Shown: piece after piece, positions 8,522 to 20,510 of the stretch
How the letters are laid out: every line of letters begins with the position of its first letter
Position numbering within the stretch: position 1 is the stretch's first letter
NCBI RefSeq assembly: GCF_001423525.1
Contig: NZ_LMOI01000024.1
Span: 62,001-126,000 of the forward strand
DNA: 64,000 nucleotides
Direction: 5' to 3'
Source of the DNA: Arthrobacter sp. Leaf137
Lineage (GTDB): Bacteria > Actinomycetota > Actinomycetes > Actinomycetales > Micrococcaceae
Notes under the pieces: generated by a model
Seen by the model: the letters and a program-made list of their open reading frames with translations, nothing else
Databases searched by the model: none
Told to the model about the DNA's origin: nothing
Translations under genes and position numbers: made by a program

Positions 8522-9196
8522 ATGAAGGCACGCATTCTGGTGGTTGACGATGATGAAGCGCTGGCCGAAATGATTGGAATTGTTCTTCGCAATGACGGCT
8601 TTGAACCCGTCTTCTGCGCGGACGGCGCCCAGGCGCTTGACATCTTCCGGTCATCGCGGCCGGACCTTGTCCTGCTGGACCTTATGCTTCCCGGCGTGGA
8701 TGGCATTGAGGTCTGCCGGCAGGTCCGCGCTGAGTCGGACGTTCCGATCGTCATGCTCACCGCCAAGGCAGACACTTCCGACGTCGTCCGTGGCCTTGAA
8801 TCCGGCGCCGATGATTACGTACCAAAACCGTTTAAGCCCGCCGAACTTGTGGCACGTGTTCGGGCCAGGCTCCGCCCGGGAGACCAGAAGGCGCCCGAAA
8901 CCCTGCGGATCGCGGATATCACCATTGACGTTGCCGGGCACACAGTAAGCCGCGGGAGCGAACGTATCTCCCTGACGCCGCTGGAGTTCGACCTCCTGGT
9001 GGCCCTTGCCCGCAAGCCGTGGCAGGTATTCACGCGTGAACTGCTGCTCGAACAGGTGTGGGGGTACCGCCACGCGGCAGACACCCGCCTGGTCAACGTC
9101 CATGTCCAGCGCCTGCGGTCCAAGATCGAGCAGGACCCGGAAGCTCCGGAAGTTGTATTGACGGTGCGTGGTGTCGGCTACAAAGCAGGGGCCTGA
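8522..9196 (+). CDS. mtrA: MtrA-type response regulator (OmpR family)
   Basis: A 224-residue DNA-binding response regulator. The receiver domain shows DDD (9-11), phospho-acceptor D53 (LLDLMLPG), T80 and K102 (VPKPF). The winged-helix effector follows with LTPLEFDLLVALARKPWQVFTRELLLEQVWGY and ends in RGVGYKAGA. Start chosen at ATG 8522 (MKARILVVDD), where the receiver domain begins; AAGGGA lies upstream. In actinobacteria MtrA controls cell-wall hydrolases, division and osmotic response and is phosphorylated by MtrB. The order mtrA-mtrB-lpqB matches the conserved operon. A TATAGT at 8434-8439 could be a -10 box, but I found no convincing -35. Confidence 0.96.
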   Translation: MKARILVVDDDEALAEMIGIVLRNDGFEPVFCADGAQALDIFRSSRPDLVLLDLMLPGVDGIEVCRQVRAESDVPIVMLTAKADTSDVVRGLESGADDYVPKPFKPAELVARVRARLRPGDQKAPETLRIADITIDVAGHTVSRGSERISLTPLEFDLLVALARKPWQVFTRELLLEQVWGYRHAADTRLVNVHVQRLRSKIEQDPEAPEVVLTVRGVGYKAGA

Positions 9197-11150
9197 CCCC
9201 GCTTCCTCCGAGGGGGAACGCCGGACCGGCGTCCCCGCCCAGGCGACCCCCGGAGAAGCAGCGGCTTCGGAACAGCATGCCGTGGCACAGCCGGACCAGG
9301 AACCGCAGCATCACCAAACAGCGCAGCACCACCAGGCGCCGGAGCACACGGATGCCATCAGCCCCGGATTCAGGAAGTTCGCGTTCCGCGTGCGGATCTG
9401 GCAGCGGCGTGCCGTCATTGTCAGCCTCAGGGTGGCCAGGCTCGTTAAGACCGGTATCCTCCGGTTCCTGCCTGCCCTGCGTTACGTCGGACGCGCCCTG
9501 CAAAAGCGTTGGCGCCGTTCCCTGCAGTTCAGGACTGTCCTCACCACCCTGCTTCTGGCCGTCACGTCGTTCGCCGTAGTTGGCGCGTACCTGTCGAACC
9601 AGATCGCCAACAACCTTTTCCAGGAACGGCTGACACAGGCCGAATCGGAAACCCGGTACAACGTCAAGCAGGTCCAGGAGACGTTCGACGGCGCCCAGGT
9701 CACCGACCAGTCGAGTGTCATCACGCTGGTCTACGACACCCTGAACGCAGTGGAAGGCCGTGGCTCCGTGATCCAGCGCCGCTATGTCTTCGAAGCCATG
9801 CCGGAGCAGACCAAGCCAAGAAACCGCTGGGTGGAGTCCCGGGCCTCGGACCAGCTGACAGTCAGTGTTATCCCCCCGGAGCTCCGCAAAGCGGTCCAGG
9901 AATCCGGCAAAGACCAGTACTGGGCGTCCACCGTGATCCCTGTGGGCACCGAGGACCGGCCAGGCATTGCCGTCGGTAACAAGGTGACCTTCAACGGCAC
10001 GGTTTATGAGCTGTATCTGATTTATGACCTCAACACGGCGCAGCAGACCCTGGACGAGATCCAAAGCGTCCTCTGGGCCGGCGGTGCAGTGCTGGTGCTC
10101 CTGATCGGTGCGGTGGCCTGGTACGTCACGCGCAACGTGGTCAGCCCGGTCAGCCACGCGGCGATGGTGTCGGAGAAACTGGCCGCCGGGCAACTGCAGG
10201 AACGGATGGTGGTCCGCGGCGAGGACGAGGTCGCCCGGCTGGGCGCCTCGTTCAACCACATGGCTGCCAGCCTGCAGGAGCAAATCACCCAGCTCGCCAC
10301 CCTCTCGCAGATGCAGCAGCGCTTTGTGTCCGACGTGTCCCACGAACTGCGCACTCCCTTGACCACGGTCAGGATGGCGGCCGAAGTGCTGTACGACGCC
10401 CGTGACGATTTCGATCCCATCAACAAACGGTCTGCCGAGTTGCTCTACAACCAGGTGGAGCGGTTCCAGTCGCTGCTCTCGGACCTGTTGGAGATCTCCC
10501 GCTTCGACGCCGGTGTGGCGGTGCTCGATGCCGAACCGGAAGACATCCTCCAAGTCATCGCCCACGTCATCGAGGGCGCGTCGCCCGTAGCCGCGGAGTA
10601 CGGATCGGAGATTGTTCTGAGTGCACCGGCCGGCGCCATCGTCGTAGACATGGACGCGCGCCGGATCGACAGGATTCTGCGGAACCTGATCCTGAACGCC
10701 GTCGAACATGGCGAGGGCAGGCCGGTGACTGTCACTGTGGCAGCGAGCGAATCCGCCGTCGGCATCGCTGTCCGTGACCACGGCATCGGCATGGAACCGG
10801 CCGAGGCGGCCCGGGTCTTCGACCGGTTCTGGCGCGCAGACCCTGCCCGCGCACGGACCACCGGCGGCAGCGGCCTGGGGCTGTCCATAGCCGCGGAGGA
10901 CACCAAGCTCCACAACGGCTGGCTGCAGGCCTGGGGGAGGAAAGGCAGCGGGGCCAACTTCCGGCTTACCCTGCCGCTGCGCCAAGGCGAAGAGATCGGC
11001 AACTCGCCGGTCCAGCTCGAACCCGAAGACAACATCACCACGGGCGAACCGGGCAGCGTTCCCCGGGAACCTGACACCAGGAACATCCTGGTCCTGGAAA
11101 CCGGAGCGGCGCGGTTGGCACCGGTGCCGACGACGAAGGAGAACCCATGA
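9168..11150 (+). CDS. mtrB: MtrB-type sensor histidine kinase
   Basis: Up to 660 residues if translation begins at GTG 9168 or 9171, overlapping mtrA by 26-29 bp. Membrane helices lie near 124-147 and 301-321 and flank an extracytoplasmic sensor region; then HAMP, the dimerisation/phospho-acceptor box with H392 (VSHELRTPLTT), and an ATPase domain (NLILNAVEHGEG, DRFWRAD, GGSGLGLSI). It phosphorylates MtrA. The N-terminal 120 residues before helix 1 are unusually long and rich in His, Gln and Glu (for example QHHQTAQHHQ); the true start could be further in, since I see no clear ribosome-binding site. The ORF ends in a 4-bp overlap with lpqB. Confidence 0.94.
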   Translation: MVSATKQGPDPASSEGERRTGVPAQATPGEAAASEQHAVAQPDQEPQHHQTAQHHQAPEHTDAISPGFRKFAFRVRIWQRRAVIVSLRVARLVKTGILRFLPALRYVGRALQKRWRRSLQFRTVLTTLLLAVTSFAVVGAYLSNQIANNLFQERLTQAESETRYNVKQVQETFDGAQVTDQSSVITLVYDTLNAVEGRGSVIQRRYVFEAMPEQTKPRNRWVESRASDQLTVSVIPPELRKAVQESGKDQYWASTVIPVGTEDRPGIAVGNKVTFNGTVYELYLIYDLNTAQQTLDEIQSVLWAGGAVLVLLIGAVAWYVTRNVVSPVSHAAMVSEKLAAGQLQERMVVRGEDEVARLGASFNHMAASLQEQITQLATLSQMQQRFVSDVSHELRTPLTTVRMAAEVLYDARDDFDPINKRSAELLYNQVERFQSLLSDLLEISRFDAGVAVLDAEPEDILQVIAHVIEGASPVAAEYGSEIVLSAPAGAIVVDMDARRIDRILRNLILNAVEHGEGRPVTVTVAASESAVGIAVRDHGIGMEPAEAARVFDRFWRADPARARTTGGSGLGLSIAAEDTKLHNGWLQAWGRKGSGANFRLTLPLRQGEEIGNSPVQLEPEDNITTGEPGSVPREPDTRNILVLETGAARLAPVPTTKENP

Positions 11151-12862
11151 CCGGCCGCGGCCGTCCGGCACAGCTCGGTGCTTTCCTGCTGGCGCTGCTG
11201 GTTGTGGTGCTGGCAGGCTGCGCCCGGATCCCCATCTCGGGTCCGGTCGGCAAAAGCAGCGAAGGCAGCGCCGGCAACCTGAACGCGCCGGTCTTCCTCC
11301 CGGCTGCGCCCCAACCGGGCGCATCGCCGGAAACCATCATTGACTACTTCTACCGCGCAGGCAGCGGCTACGAGGATGACTACGCCGTGGCCCGCCAGTA
11401 CCTCACGCAGGCCTCGTCCGTGTCCTGGAAGCCGGACCAGCGTGCCTTGGTCTACCGGGACGCACGCGTGGTGGCCACAGGCATCGAAAACGTCTACAAC
11501 TATGAACTGGATGTGGCCTACACCGTCGATGCTGACGGCATCACCACCCAGTCCCCGGAAGGCACCGTGGAACGGATCCCCGTCACGGTCACCCAGGTGG
11601 ACGGGGAATGGCGTATCTCGGCAATACCGGACGGGACCGCAATCGCTGAGGAAACGTTCAAGGTGATTTACGGCGCCTATCCCATCTACTTCTACGACCC
11701 TACATTCACCTATGCCGTCCCCGACGTCCGCTGGTTCATCAGGAACAAGACGGTCAAGGCCATGACCAGTGCCCTGCTGGCGGGGCCGGCCCCCTACCTT
11801 CGCGGCGCGGTGGCCAGCGCCTTCCCGTCGGGCATCAAACTCGCCCGCGAGTCCGTCCCGGTAGTCTCCGGGGCCGCGCAGGTGGACCTGACGGCCAAGG
11901 AACTCACGGAGACATCCCCGGAGGACCGCCTTCGGATGCAGATGCAGCTCACCCTGACCTTCCGCAGCCAGCCCGACGTCGTGAATGTCGAGCTGCGGGC
12001 CAACCAGGACCTGGTGAGGGTAGAGGACAACGGCTCAGTCCTCCCGCCGGTACAGGACAAGAGTGCGCCCTCGCGCCAGATCGCCGTCAGCGGCAATGAG
12101 CTGGTGCGGTACGAAAACAACAGGATTTCGCCGCTTCCTGACATGCAGCCCGTCTCCGCCCTCGACCCGCGGTTCCCCGCGGAATCGCCGGTCTCGCAGA
12201 CCGCTGCCTTCCTCAACGAGAGCCGGACAACCCTGTACAGCATCAATCCGGGCCAGCCGGCCCGCGCCCTGACGACCCGGAGCACCCTGAGCCGGCCCTC
12301 CTTCAGCCTCAACGACTGGGTCTGGTCGGCTGGCCCCGGGGGAAACGGCGCCACTGAAGTGGTGGCCTTCCGCCCCACCGGAGTCGCGGAAGGGGCATCC
12401 GTTCCGTCGGTGACGCTGGCGCCGGCCTGGCTGGCGGGACGATCCGTCAAGGAATTCCGGATATCCCGGGAAGGCGTCCGTGCGCTGGTCATTTCTGAAC
12501 AGAACGGTAAGACCCGGGTCCAGGTCGCCGGGATCATCCGCGGCGGCGACGGGACACCCCGTGAACTGACCCAGCCGACCACCCTGGCGACCGACAGCAA
12601 CCCGGACCAGGGTGCCTGGGTCAACGACTCCACGGTGGTGGTCATGAAGGGCGCGGCGGCGGCCAACGTGACGCCGGAATTACTCTCCCTCACCTCGGGC
12701 CAGCCCCAGCAGCTCGCTCCCTGGCCGGGCCTGGTGGCGCTCAGCGCAGGAAACGGGCCGGAGGAGATCTACGGGCAATCGTCCGAGGGCATCTTCCAGC
12801 GGCTGGGCAACGGCTGGTCGCCGCAAATCAAAGGCCCCATCGATCCTTCGTACCCGGGGTAG
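11147..12862 (+). CDS. lpqB: LpqB lipoprotein
   Basis: A 571-residue lipoprotein with a type II signal: basic N-terminus, hydrophobic stretch and lipobox LAGC with lipidated Cys25. A GerMN-type domain follows (about 160-290, including RWFIRNKTVKAMTSALLAGP), then a C-terminal region compatible with a beta-propeller. LpqB is known to bind MtrB extracellularly and modulate the MtrAB system, and its ATG overlaps the mtrB stop (ATGA), as expected for that operon. Located outside the membrane, anchored by lipid. Length is normal for the family. Confidence 0.95.
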   Translation: MTGRGRPAQLGAFLLALLVVVLAGCARIPISGPVGKSSEGSAGNLNAPVFLPAAPQPGASPETIIDYFYRAGSGYEDDYAVARQYLTQASSVSWKPDQRALVYRDARVVATGIENVYNYELDVAYTVDADGITTQSPEGTVERIPVTVTQVDGEWRISAIPDGTAIAEETFKVIYGAYPIYFYDPTFTYAVPDVRWFIRNKTVKAMTSALLAGPAPYLRGAVASAFPSGIKLARESVPVVSGAAQVDLTAKELTETSPEDRLRMQMQLTLTFRSQPDVVNVELRANQDLVRVEDNGSVLPPVQDKSAPSRQIAVSGNELVRYENNRISPLPDMQPVSALDPRFPAESPVSQTAAFLNESRTTLYSINPGQPARALTTRSTLSRPSFSLNDWVWSAGPGGNGATEVVAFRPTGVAEGASVPSVTLAPAWLAGRSVKEFRISREGVRALVISEQNGKTRVQVAGIIRGGDGTPRELTQPTTLATDSNPDQGAWVNDSTVVVMKGAAAANVTPELLSLTSGQPQQLAPWPGLVALSAGNGPEEIYGQSSEGIFQRLGNGWSPQIKGPIDPSYPG

Positions 12863-12965
12863 GGGCCACACGCACTGCCGCCCAGGGGGAACGCGGCGTT
12901 GGGCTGGGTCCACATAGGCACTCACACTGCTTTGCTTTGCTGCCTGCCCGATGAATTGTTGAGGC

Positions 12966-13814
12966 GTGAGCAGCGAATCAACGCCCCGCCGTGGCCGGGC
13001 AGACCCTGACCTCCTCCCGTCCCAACCGGCGGCCAGGCACCGATCAGAACATCGGAGCGCCCTTCTTCGGTTGGGCGACCAGGTGGGCGGAGCCGCGGCC
13101 GACCTCCTGGCTCTTGCCATCCCTGCCGACTGTGTAGGCTGCGGCGCCGAAGATTACCATCTCTGCCCGCACTGCGCCCGGCAGGTACGCCGGCTCACCG
13201 CGCAACCGTTCCGTGCCGAAGCTGCCGCACCCGCGCTGACAGATGTGGACGGAAGAATACTGCTGCCGGTGGTTGCAGCAGGCGTCTACAGGGAAGAACT
13301 CGCGCAGGCTTTGCTGTCCTTCAAGCGCCACGGCCAGCACCGGCTCCGGAAGTGCCTGGGCAGGGCGCTCGCAGACGCGGTGCGGACGGCAACGGGAGAC
13401 CGTCAGCCCTTGGTCCTGGTTCCGGTTCCCACCAGCTCAGCCGCCTACCTGGCGAGGGGGTTCAGCCCCGTGCACCTGCTCCTTGCCGAGGCAGTCCGGC
13501 AGCTTCCCGGCGCCGTTATGCAGGACGTCCTCGCCAAGGCCACCCCTGGAGGTATCCGGACGGCGGGCGGCCAGAAAGGCCTCGACAGGGGCGACCGGAC
13601 CAGGCGCGTCCGGGGCTCCATGACGGTGCGGCGGCGCGCCCGGGGCACGGTGGCCGGGAGCCGCTGCATCATCGTCGACGACGTTCTCACCACCGGTTCC
13701 ACGCTGTCCGAGGCCGCGCGTGCCCTGCACCGCGACGGGGTCCTGGTGGCAGGGGCGGTGGTCCTTGCCGCAACGCGTCCACCGGTCTCGGGCAGCCCGG
13801 ACGGCGCATCCTAA
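12966..13814 (+). CDS. ComF-family phosphoribosyltransferase-like protein
   Basis: A 282-residue protein with an N-terminal zinc-ribbon (Cys56, Cys59, Cys67, Cys70 in CVGCG and LCPHCA) and a C-terminal type I phosphoribosyltransferase fold ending in the PRPP-binding loop IIVDDVLTTGSTLS (235-248). ComF proteins are linked to DNA uptake in naturally competent bacteria, but in actinobacteria the role is unproven. Start GTG 12966 preceded by TGAGGC. It sits between lpqB and hpf, the same order as Rv3244c-Rv3242c-Rv3241c in mycobacteria. 103 bp separates it from lpqB, so it may have its own promoter. Confidence 0.9.
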   Translation: MSSESTPRRGRADPDLLPSQPAARHRSEHRSALLRLGDQVGGAAADLLALAIPADCVGCGAEDYHLCPHCARQVRRLTAQPFRAEAAAPALTDVDGRILLPVVAAGVYREELAQALLSFKRHGQHRLRKCLGRALADAVRTATGDRQPLVLVPVPTSSAAYLARGFSPVHLLLAEAVRQLPGAVMQDVLAKATPGGIRTAGGQKGLDRGDRTRRVRGSMTVRRRARGTVAGSRCIIVDDVLTTGSTLSEAARALHRDGVLVAGAVVLAATRPPVSGSPDGAS

Positions 13815-14013
13815 GCCAGCAGCGAAACTACCGCGACTTAGAAAAAAATAAACCGGGAAAGGATGAATAACGGATGACGATGAACTAACGTCGGTGATGG
13901 GTACCAAGACAGAATGTACCTTTCGATGGCGGCTCGGAGAGGGGCTCGACTGTCAGGCAGATCGGCCCAGGGAAGCGCCGCCGTCGTGTCACCGAAGTCA
14001 TTTGGAGGGCACC

Positions 14014-14739
14014 ATGGAGTTTATGATCAGCGGACGAAATCTGACAGTGTCAGACCGGTTCCGCGAATATGCCGGGGAGAAGATCTCAAAGATTGAGTCG
14101 TTGGGCGACAAAGTCCAGCGGGTCGACGCCAAGGTTTCCAAAGAGACCAACGCCCGGCAAACAGGCGACCAGTTGACCGTTGAGGTGACAGTCCTGGGCC
14201 GCGGACCGGTGATCCGCGCCGAAGCCAGCGCTGCAGACAAGTTCGCCGCCTTCGATCTCGCGTACAACAAGCTGCTTGAACGCCTCCGCCGGGCCAAGGA
14301 CCGGAAAAAAGTCCATCACGGACGCCACACCCCCAAGGCTGTGAGGGAAGCAACCGCGTCCCTCGAACCGGCCAGTGCGCACGAGCCCCTTTACATGGAG
14401 GCCAGCCACCGGAGCGAGGCCAGCGAGTCATCCGCCGACAGGTCTCCCTACGACGTGGACAACGATATCCCGGCGGGCGATTCCCCTGTCCTGATCCGCC
14501 GGAAGGTCTTCCCGGCAGCGTCGCTGACGCTCGACGACGCCGTGGACAACATGGAACTCGTGGGGCACGACTTCTATCTGTTCGTCGACAAGGCCACCAA
14601 TACCCCGTCGGTTGTCTACCGGCGGCGCGGCTGGACCTATGGTGTGATCACGCTTGACCACGAGTGTGAACCCGGAGATACCGTAGTCGAAGAAAAGATC
14701 CTTGCCTACCGTTCGGATGATGCTGCAGCAACCGCTTAG
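14014..14739 (+). CDS. hpf: Ribosome hibernation promoting factor, long form
   Basis: A 241-residue protein. The N-terminal S30AE domain (about 1-105: MISGRNLTVSDRFREY, then KVSKETNARQTGDQ and AFDLAYNKLLERLRRAKDR) binds the 30S decoding region. A variable linker follows, then the C-terminal dimerisation domain (about 180-232, VIRRKVFPAASLTLDDAV to RRRGWTYGVITL). The long form makes 100S ribosome dimers in stationary phase or stress. ATG 14014 was chosen because TTGGAGGG lies at good spacing. The 199-bp upstream gap contains an AT-rich patch (13840-13870), compatible with an own, stress-related promoter, though I could not define its boxes. Confidence 0.96.
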   Translation: MEFMISGRNLTVSDRFREYAGEKISKIESLGDKVQRVDAKVSKETNARQTGDQLTVEVTVLGRGPVIRAEASAADKFAAFDLAYNKLLERLRRAKDRKKVHHGRHTPKAVREATASLEPASAHEPLYMEASHRSEASESSADRSPYDVDNDIPAGDSPVLIRRKVFPAASLTLDDAVDNMELVGHDFYLFVDKATNTPSVVYRRRGWTYGVITLDHECEPGDTVVEEKILAYRSDDAAATA

Positions 14740-14771
14740 GGTGCTGGCAGCAATCAACAGAGAGGACTGGC

Positions 14772-16013
14772 GTGCCGGTTTCGCTGAGCCTTAACCAGGC
14801 CCGGCGGATCGCTCTGGCAGCACAGGGGCTCGACAAAGGACGGCCCACCGGACCCGTAACTTCGCGGACGGTGGGCCGCACCTTTGCCCGCTTGCAGCTG
14901 GTCCAGATCGATTCCGTAAACGTCCTCGCGCGCAGCCACTTCCTTCCGTTTTATTCGCGCCTCGGGAACTACGACCGGAGCATTCTGCAACGGATGTCCG
15001 GAGTTCACCCACGCCGGATGATCGAGTACTGGGCACACGAGGCCAGCTACATCCGGCCGGAACACTATGCGGACCTCCTGCTCTGGCAGAAACGTGCGTG
15101 GGTTGGTGCCGGGGGCATGGACCCTGACCAGCGGGCTGCCATATCGGAACGGATCCTGGAAACCCTTGCCGGAAGCCGTCCCCTGACTGCATCCGAACTG
15201 ACCGCCCGGATCGGCCACGTGGAAGAACGGCAAACAGGCAATTGGGGCTGGAACTGGAACGCCGTCAAAAGGGTCCTCGAACACCTTTTTGAAGCGGGGT
15301 TCGTCTCCGCAGCTGCACGGACAGAACAATTCGAGCGGAAATACACCCTCACGGCGAGAATTCTCCCGCAGGCCGGAAACGGCACGGGGGAGGCCCCCAC
15401 GGGAACCCAGGATCGGGTCAGGGCACTGGACCGGCTGACGGACGCTGCCGCCCGCGCGCACGGCATCGGAACGGTCCGGTGTTTCGCCGATTACTTCCGG
15501 ACGCCCGTCAAGGCAACAGCGCAGTCCGTGGAACGCCTGGTGGAGCGGGGTGCCCTGGAACCGGTGACCGTCACGGGCTGGAACCGGGATGTCTACCGCC
15601 ATGCCGATGCTGTCCTGCCTCGGCGGGCCACTGGACGTGCCCTGCTCAGCCCTTTTGATTCCCTGGTGTTCGAGCGCCGCCGGCTGGAAGAACTCTTCGG
15701 CTTCCACTACCGGATTGAGATCTACACGCCAGAACTCAAGCGGCGGCACGGCTACTACGTCCTTCCCTTCCTCCTCCGGGACGGCATCGTTGCCCGGGTG
15801 GACCTGAAGGCCGACCGGGCAGGCGGAAAACTGCTGGCCCGGGCCGCCTTCGCCGAGCCGGCCGCCCCGCCGGACACCGCCGTCGAACTCGCCGGGGAAC
15901 TGCGCCTCATGGCTGAATGGCTGGGCCTTCAGTCCGTGGAGGTCTGGCCGTCGGGTGACCTCGCGGCGGACCTTGCGCGGGCCGTCGGCAACGCGGGCTC
16001 CGATCCGCTCTGA
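14772..16013 (+). CDS. YcaQ/AlkX-like winged-helix (HTH_42) DNA glycosylase candidate
   Basis: A 413-residue protein of the HTH_42 superfamily: tandem winged helices then a beta domain (LSPFDSLVFERRRLEELFGFHYRIEIY, DGIVARVDLKADR). GTG start preceded by AGAGGA. Members hydrolyse alkylated bases or unhook interstrand crosslinks. The known catalytic pair is QxQ in AlkZ-type and QxD in YcaQ/AlkX-type enzymes; here Q45-I46-D47 (LVQIDSVNVL) fits the second type, and the length matches E. coli YcaQ. Expected role: repair of crosslinked or alkylated DNA. It lies between hpf and secA without an obvious functional link. An older reading would call it a transcriptional regulator. Confidence 0.85.
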   Translation: MPVSLSLNQARRIALAAQGLDKGRPTGPVTSRTVGRTFARLQLVQIDSVNVLARSHFLPFYSRLGNYDRSILQRMSGVHPRRMIEYWAHEASYIRPEHYADLLLWQKRAWVGAGGMDPDQRAAISERILETLAGSRPLTASELTARIGHVEERQTGNWGWNWNAVKRVLEHLFEAGFVSAAARTEQFERKYTLTARILPQAGNGTGEAPTGTQDRVRALDRLTDAAARAHGIGTVRCFADYFRTPVKATAQSVERLVERGALEPVTVTGWNRDVYRHADAVLPRRATGRALLSPFDSLVFERRRLEELFGFHYRIEIYTPELKRRHGYYVLPFLLRDGIVARVDLKADRAGGKLLARAAFAEPAAPPDTAVELAGELRLMAEWLGLQSVEVWPSGDLAADLARAVGNAGSDPL

Positions 16014-16095
16014 GGGAAACCGACACCGGCAGGTTGTCTCTCCCGTAGACTAAAAACGCCAGAATTCGGCGGCATGAGACTGGGAGCATCTTCAC

Positions 16096-18846
<2,751 letters not shown>

Positions 18847-18877
18847 AGCGGCGTCCACGGACGACGGCGTGTAAGGC

Positions 18878-18921
18878 AAGGGCAGGACCAGCGGGAGACA
18901 GCATCCCGGGGTCCTGCCCTT
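18878..18921. terminator. Intrinsic terminator-like hairpin between convergent secA and the Rv3235-like gene
   Basis: AAGGGCAGGACC (18878-18889) pairs with GGTCCTGCCCTT (18910-18921), a perfect 12-bp stem; the loop holds a smaller CGGGA/TCCCG stem. No long T run follows on the plus strand. Its place between two convergent genes supports bidirectional termination. Confidence 0.65.
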
Positions 18922-18948
18922 CCTTGGTCCGGGCGGCCATGCGGGTGA

Positions 18949-19491
18949 TTATCCAATGACGAGTTCCGTGACTCGCCAAACCTGCTTGCTGCGCTCCAGG
19001 CGGACTGCCACGGCCCGCGCACGTACGTCATCGACTACCACTGCACTTGCTTCGTAGGTGCCTTCTGCCACTTCGCAGATCCTTACTGACCTGACAATGG
19101 AGTTCCGGTGCAGCCGGCCCAGCGCAGGATTTCCGGTCCTGGTGATTTCCCGCCGAATCAGTGCGGCCCGATGCTGGAGGGCAGCGAGGCATCGGGGGTC
19201 AAGCCGGCGGGCCAGCTGGTGGACGGGCCGGATACCGGCCAGCACTTCCATGGCCGCCTGCACTGTTCCCCGGGTGAGGGCCCGGACTTCCGCTTCCTCG
19301 TCGGCTGCCCGGAGCTGAACCGGCTCTCCGGGACGCGGGGCCTGCCGGCCCTGGCCGAGGGCCCGCAACTGGCCCTGTCGCAGCTGTGTCTGGCGCAGCG
19401 CCTCCTGGCTGGCTGCGCCAGGGGTGAAGCCCTTTTCAGCACTACTTTCGGTTCCTCCCTGGAGGGCGCGGATCGGCGTTACTGCTGGCAT
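18949..19491 (-). CDS. Rv3235-family protein (DUF6459)
   Basis: A 180-residue cytoplasmic protein. The N-terminal 70 residues are hydrophilic and rich in Gln, Gly and Arg. The conserved part begins near TRGTVQAAMEVLAGIRPVHQLARRLD and ends with the beta-rich VRICEVAEGTYEASAVVVDD and RLERSKQVWRVTELVIG. This pattern fits the Rv3235 family, which is commonly encoded next to secA in actinobacteria, as here. Function is unknown. The ATG start has AAAGGGGAAAGC directly upstream. It lies 55 bp after the LysM gene and is probably co-transcribed with it. Confidence 0.85.
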   Translation of the reverse strand: MPAVTPIRALQGGTESSAEKGFTPGAASQEALRQTQLRQGQLRALGQGRQAPRPGEPVQLRAADEEAEVRALTRGTVQAAMEVLAGIRPVHQLARRLDPRCLAALQHRAALIRREITRTGNPALGRLHRNSIVRSVRICEVAEGTYEASAVVVDDVRARAVAVRLERSKQVWRVTELVIG

Positions 19492-19546
19492 TGCTTTCCC
19501 CTTTGTTCTTGCGGTGCCGGCACTCGGCCGGCATGGTTACGGATGC

Positions 19547-20500
19547 TTAGGACGGTGAGGGTGGCTGCAGGACTTGGCCCGGGAGCAGGACATCCGGGTT
19601 CTGGCCGATGGCAGCCCTGTTGGCTTCGTACCATCGGGGCCACTCAAGGGCGACGTCGATGTCGGAAGCATTGCTGCCCAACTGGCCCCGCACAATGTCC
19701 CACAGGGTGTCCCCCGCGAGGACTGCCACGGTTCCTGTTGTGTGAACTGACCCCCCAACCGGTGTGGCCCCTCCGCGCGTGGCGGGGGAGGCCATCAGTC
19801 CTGGGTCCACCACCGGGGTGGTGCGGGGCTGCCATCCAGGCTGCAGCCGGGAATGGTCCGCGGCGCCGGAGCCCGCGTCCGCAGTGATTGGGGCAGCAGC
19901 GGGCGTTGCTTGCGCAAGTTCTTCCGGTGCCGTTGACGTCGGGATCAATCCCGGCGTCACTGTCTGCTCCGGAATGCTCGCATCCGAGGCCGCAGCCGGT
20001 GTGGAGGCGTCCGACATAGGGTCGCCTGCCGTACCTGTGGAAGGTACCGAGCTCGGGGCCGGCATGTCCGGGGTTGCCTCCATAGCCGAGGCATAGTCCT
20101 GCGTGGGCGCCCACTGCGGACCCGGAGCGGGGGTCTCGGCGTTTGCCGCTGCACCCGATACCAGTTGTAATGAGACGGCCGCGACGACCAGGCGCCTCAT
20201 GAAGGCGGGCGAAAGCCTGCGCGTCAGCGAAGCTGCACGGACCTTTCCTTGCCGCTCCAGGAGCACGCCCGCGCCGGCGGCCAGAAGGCACAGGAACCAC
20301 CAGGCGATCAATGACGAACCCGAAAATAATGCTACGGCCCCCAGGATGTCCTCGGCGGACGTGCTCTGGTGCCTGGCCGATGCCTCCTGCCACTGCAGGA
20401 CAAGACCGCATCCAATAAAGACGAGCACAGCTCCCAGGACCAACAACGCCAGGGCCGTAAGGGCGTCCATTCTGATTCCGTGGGAGTCGCGCTTCATCAT
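19547..20500 (-). CDS. Membrane-anchored LysM-domain protein
   Basis: A 317-residue protein: two or three N-terminal hydrophobic helices (about 10-32, 52-70 and 92-112), a Pro/Thr/Ala-rich linker (about 115-255), then a C-terminal LysM domain (VAVLAGDTLWDIVRGQLG to NPDVLLPGQVLQPP). LysM binds peptidoglycan, so the protein probably links the membrane to the wall. Start set at ATG 20500 (MMKRDSHGIRM), which has AAAAGGA at correct spacing; the frame upstream runs through a repeat array at 20511-20560 and is unlikely to be translated. The organisation recalls short actinobacterial LysM proteins located beside the Rv3235-like gene. Confidence 0.85.
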   Translation of the reverse strand: MMKRDSHGIRMDALTALALLVLGAVLVFIGCGLVLQWQEASARHQSTSAEDILGAVALFSGSSLIAWWFLCLLAAGAGVLLERQGKVRAASLTRRLSPAFMRRLVVAAVSLQLVSGAAANAETPAPGPQWAPTQDYASAMEATPDMPAPSSVPSTGTAGDPMSDASTPAAASDASIPEQTVTPGLIPTSTAPEELAQATPAAAPITADAGSGAADHSRLQPGWQPRTTPVVDPGLMASPATRGGATPVGGSVHTTGTVAVLAGDTLWDIVRGQLGSNASDIDVALEWPRWYEANRAAIGQNPDVLLPGQVLQPPSPS

Positions 20501-20510
20501 TAATTCATCC

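Noticed and set aside
9093..11324. Long open frame on the minus strand opposite mtrB
   Set aside because: Shadow of mtrB. No ribosome-binding site, no recognisable domain, composition typical of antisense frames in high-GC genes.
13899..13904. SigB-like -10 GGGTAC upstream of hpf
   Set aside because: No GTTT-type -35 at a usable distance; the hexamer alone is not sufficient.
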